Shown: positions 12,559 through 14,153 of the stretch, piece after piece | Layout of the letters: the number at the start of each line of letters is the position of its first letter | Position numbering within the stretch: position 1 is the stretch's first letter | NCBI GenBank assembly: GCA_937870605.1 | Contig: CALMZW010000269.1 | Span: 1 to 14,153, forward strand | DNA: 14,153 nucleotides | Origin: an uncultured Synergistaceae bacterium | GTDB taxonomy: Bacteria > Synergistota > Synergistia > Synergistales > Aminobacteriaceae | Direction of reading: 5' to 3' | The notes under the pieces: model-generated | What the model was told of the DNA's origin: nothing | What the model saw: the letters and a program-made list of their open reading frames with translations, nothing else | Databases searched by the model: none | Made by a program: the position numbers and the translations under genes

Positions 12559-14153
12559 GAACGATCCGCTCCTTTCGTTCCGGCGGTCTTTCCCCGGGCG
12601 GACGGGACCCATGTGACAGGGGTGAAGGGGCGTCCGCCGCCGGAAAAGAACTTGCCGAAGAACTCATAGTATTCCAGACGGAGCGTCTGGATGAAGACGA
12701 TCAAGCCTTCAAGCGCCACGATGAGCACGTTTCCGGCGATCAGGACGAGCGCCCGCGCGACGGCGCCGCCGGGAAGGCTGTGCGCCATGTCTCCGAGCAT
12801 GAAGACCGCCATGGAGAGTCCCGCATGGTTCAGGGCGAAGGCGGCGAGGCGCATGAAGGACGCCGTGTTGCTCACGAAGGAGAGCATGTGGTGCAGCGTC
12901 GAAAACGTATGGACGACCGCGCTTTCGCGGCGTTCCTTCCGCGCCTCGCGCCGGACGATCAGATCGGACAGCGCGTCGCCGAAAAGGATCACGAGAAAGA
13001 GCGCGAAAATGGCCCATCCGAGGATGCTCCGGGAAACCGGGAACGGGCTCCCGAGGAGGTGCGCCCATGCGGGGAGGGCGGCGGTCCAGTAGAGCAGCAG
13101 CCCCGCAAGCCCGTGTCCGTCGAAAAGCATCTCCCCGAACTCCCTGCGCGCGTACCGGACGCGGATGTTCACGAGGATGCCGACGCTCAGGGAGACGATC
13201 CCGACCGCCGTCGCGGCGACGATCAGCGTGTCGGCGTCGCGCATCGGCGAGATCCAGAGAGGGCGGAGAAGATCTTCCGATCCGAAGACGCTGCCGTAGA
13301 GCAGGCCGAAAAGACAGGATGAAAGGCCGGACAGCGTGAGGATGTTCGCGAAGGTCGGCTTCATCATCCCGCGCATTTTCAGCAGTATGGCCGCGACGAT
13401 AAGCATCGCGCCGTGTCCGATGTCGCCGAACATGAAACCGAAGAAGAAGCAGAAACTCAGGGCGACGAGAAGCGACGGGTCCATCTCGCGGTATGACGGC
13501 AGGCTGTACAGCGCGACGATATCCTGGAACCAGCGGACAAACGGCGGATTCCGCAGCAGGGTCGGTATCGTTCGCCCGCTCCGTTCGACGCCCGCGCCCT
13601 CTCCGGCGAGGAGAATCACATCCGGCGCGCGTTCCTTCAGATGGAGCCGCAGCATCCGGAGAGCGTCATCGGGAAGCCACCCGGACACCACGTACATATC
13701 TCCGAGTTCGCCGCGCCGTCCGCAGACGTCGTAGATCCGTTGCATGCAATAGACCCTGTTATGGAATATATCGAGTTCTTTTCGATGGCGTCCGAGAAAT
13801 TCGCGTGCGGCCCGCGCGAGCCCCGCGATAGCCCGTTCGTGATTCGCGATGCGCCGCCGGATGGTTTCGAGGCGTCCCTCTTCCGTATGGGCCAGAAGAT
13901 CCGCGAGATCGTACCGCGTCATGGAGACCGAGTCGAGCATGCGTGCGACCTGGTCCCGCATCGATGCGGGGGAAAAGACGAAGAGCCACGCCCGCTGCTC
14001 CCGACGGAGCACCGGGACGAGCACGACCGGAAGCAACGGCGCCGATTCCCGAAGGCGGGCGTAGTTGTCCTCCGCGACGCGGCCGAAAAAGATGTCGAAC
14101 GTCGCAGCCGTCAACGCGCCCTTCGCCACGACGCCCGTCCCCGAGCGCGCCTC
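12555..14153 (-). CDS. ntpI: V/A-type ATPase subunit I (a-type stator), 5' end outside the window
   Basis: The frame is open from the window edge, so 532 residues are visible and the start lies beyond position 14153; the family is usually about 630-660 aa, so about 100 residues are missing. The part before visible residue 220 is the cytoplasmic arm, with charged helices. The membrane half follows, with FMFGDIGHG (240-248), FGLLYGSVFG (282-291), the half-channel segment FMRLAAFALNHAGL (433-446) that includes the conserved Arg435, and EGLIVFIQTLRLEYYEFF (482-499) followed by GGGRPF. All are family hallmarks. The subunit forms the ion half-channels against the K ring. The stop overlaps the K start (GTGA). 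A GTG at 14127-14129 could mimic a start but would remove most of the arm and is rejected. Confidence 0.93.
   Translation of the reverse strand, partial: EARSGTGVVAKGALTAATFDIFFGRVAEDNYARLRESAPLLPVVLVPVLRREQRAWLFVFSPASMRDQVARMLDSVSMTRYDLADLLAHTEEGRLETIRRRIANHERAIAGLARAAREFLGRHRKELDIFHNRVYCMQRIYDVCGRRGELGDMYVVSGWLPDDALRMLRLHLKERAPDVILLAGEGAGVERSGRTIPTLLRNPPFVRWFQDIVALYSLPSYREMDPSLLVALSFCFFFGFMFGDIGHGAMLIVAAILLKMRGMMKPTFANILTLSGLSSCLFGLLYGSVFGSEDLLRPLWISPMRDADTLIVAATAVGIVSLSVGILVNIRVRYARREFGEMLFDGHGLAGLLLYWTAALPAWAHLLGSPFPVSRSILGWAIFALFLVILFGDALSDLIVRREARKERRESAVVHTFSTLHHMLSFVSNTASFMRLAAFALNHAGLSMAVFMLGDMAHSLPGGAVARALVLIAGNVLIVALEGLIVFIQTLRLEYYEFFGKFFSGGGRPFTPVTWVPSARGKTAGTKGADRS

Noticed and set aside
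11186..12667. 493-codon extension of subunit E
   Set aside because: The frame stays open upstream through F, K and into I, but E's own ATG at 11830 overlaps the F stop and has a ribosome-binding site; the upstream part is Arg/Gly/His-rich junk.

Overview
This is a GC-rich (low to mid 60s percent by eye), gene-dense bacterial stretch. The clearest content is a V/A-type ATPase gene cluster. Next to it are a flavodiiron-type metallo-beta-lactamase fold protein paired with a soluble chemoreceptor, an HD-GYP phosphodiesterase, a dihydroorotate dehydrogenase-like protein and a Ski2-like helicase. Together these suggest an anaerobic or microaerophilic bacterium with chemotaxis and cyclic-di-GMP signalling. 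Synergistota is my best guess, with Spirochaetota, Bacillota or another anaerobic lineage as alternatives. There is no rRNA or marker gene to settle it. I see no mobile element, CRISPR array, tRNA or integration scar.

Layout. (1) 1-988, plus strand: the last 43 codons of a diiron MBL-fold protein, followed after 13 nt by a chemoreceptor with a signalling hairpin but no membrane segment or sensor domain; a weak terminator-like hairpin follows. (2) 1067-2227, plus: an HD-GYP phosphodiesterase whose 3' end overlaps tail-to-tail by 93 bp with a minus-strand Ski2-like helicase (2135-3814). (3) A divergent promoter region of 84 bp with a perfect 6-3-6 dyad separates the helicase from a plus-strand operon of four genes (3899-5828): a two-TM protein with a PH-like tail, an unrecognised 89-aa protein, a dihydroorotate dehydrogenase-like flavoprotein and a 52-aa acidic protein. 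The operon ends at a perfect 15-bp hairpin (5854-5886). (4) A minus-strand MFS transporter of the fosmidomycin-resistance type (5937-7100) has a near-consensus promoter and an adjacent dyad. It is divergent from a plus-strand, membrane-anchored DUF4230-like protein (7307-7996). (5) 8007-14153, minus: ATPase subunits in the order I (5' end outside the window), K, F, E, A, B, tightly packed with 4-nt overlaps or 3-13-nt gaps.

How the genes work together. The ATPase genes A and B form the catalytic head, E and F belong to the stalks, and K and I form the ion-translocating membrane part. The C/d and D subunits needed for a complete rotor are absent from their usual places and must lie elsewhere, perhaps upstream of I. 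The diiron protein and soluble receptor most likely form a two-piece oxygen or redox sensor that feeds a chemotaxis array. The flavoprotein operon has no clear pathway and is the least understood part of the window.

Most other long open frames, on either strand, are GC-driven shadows of these genes and are not annotated.
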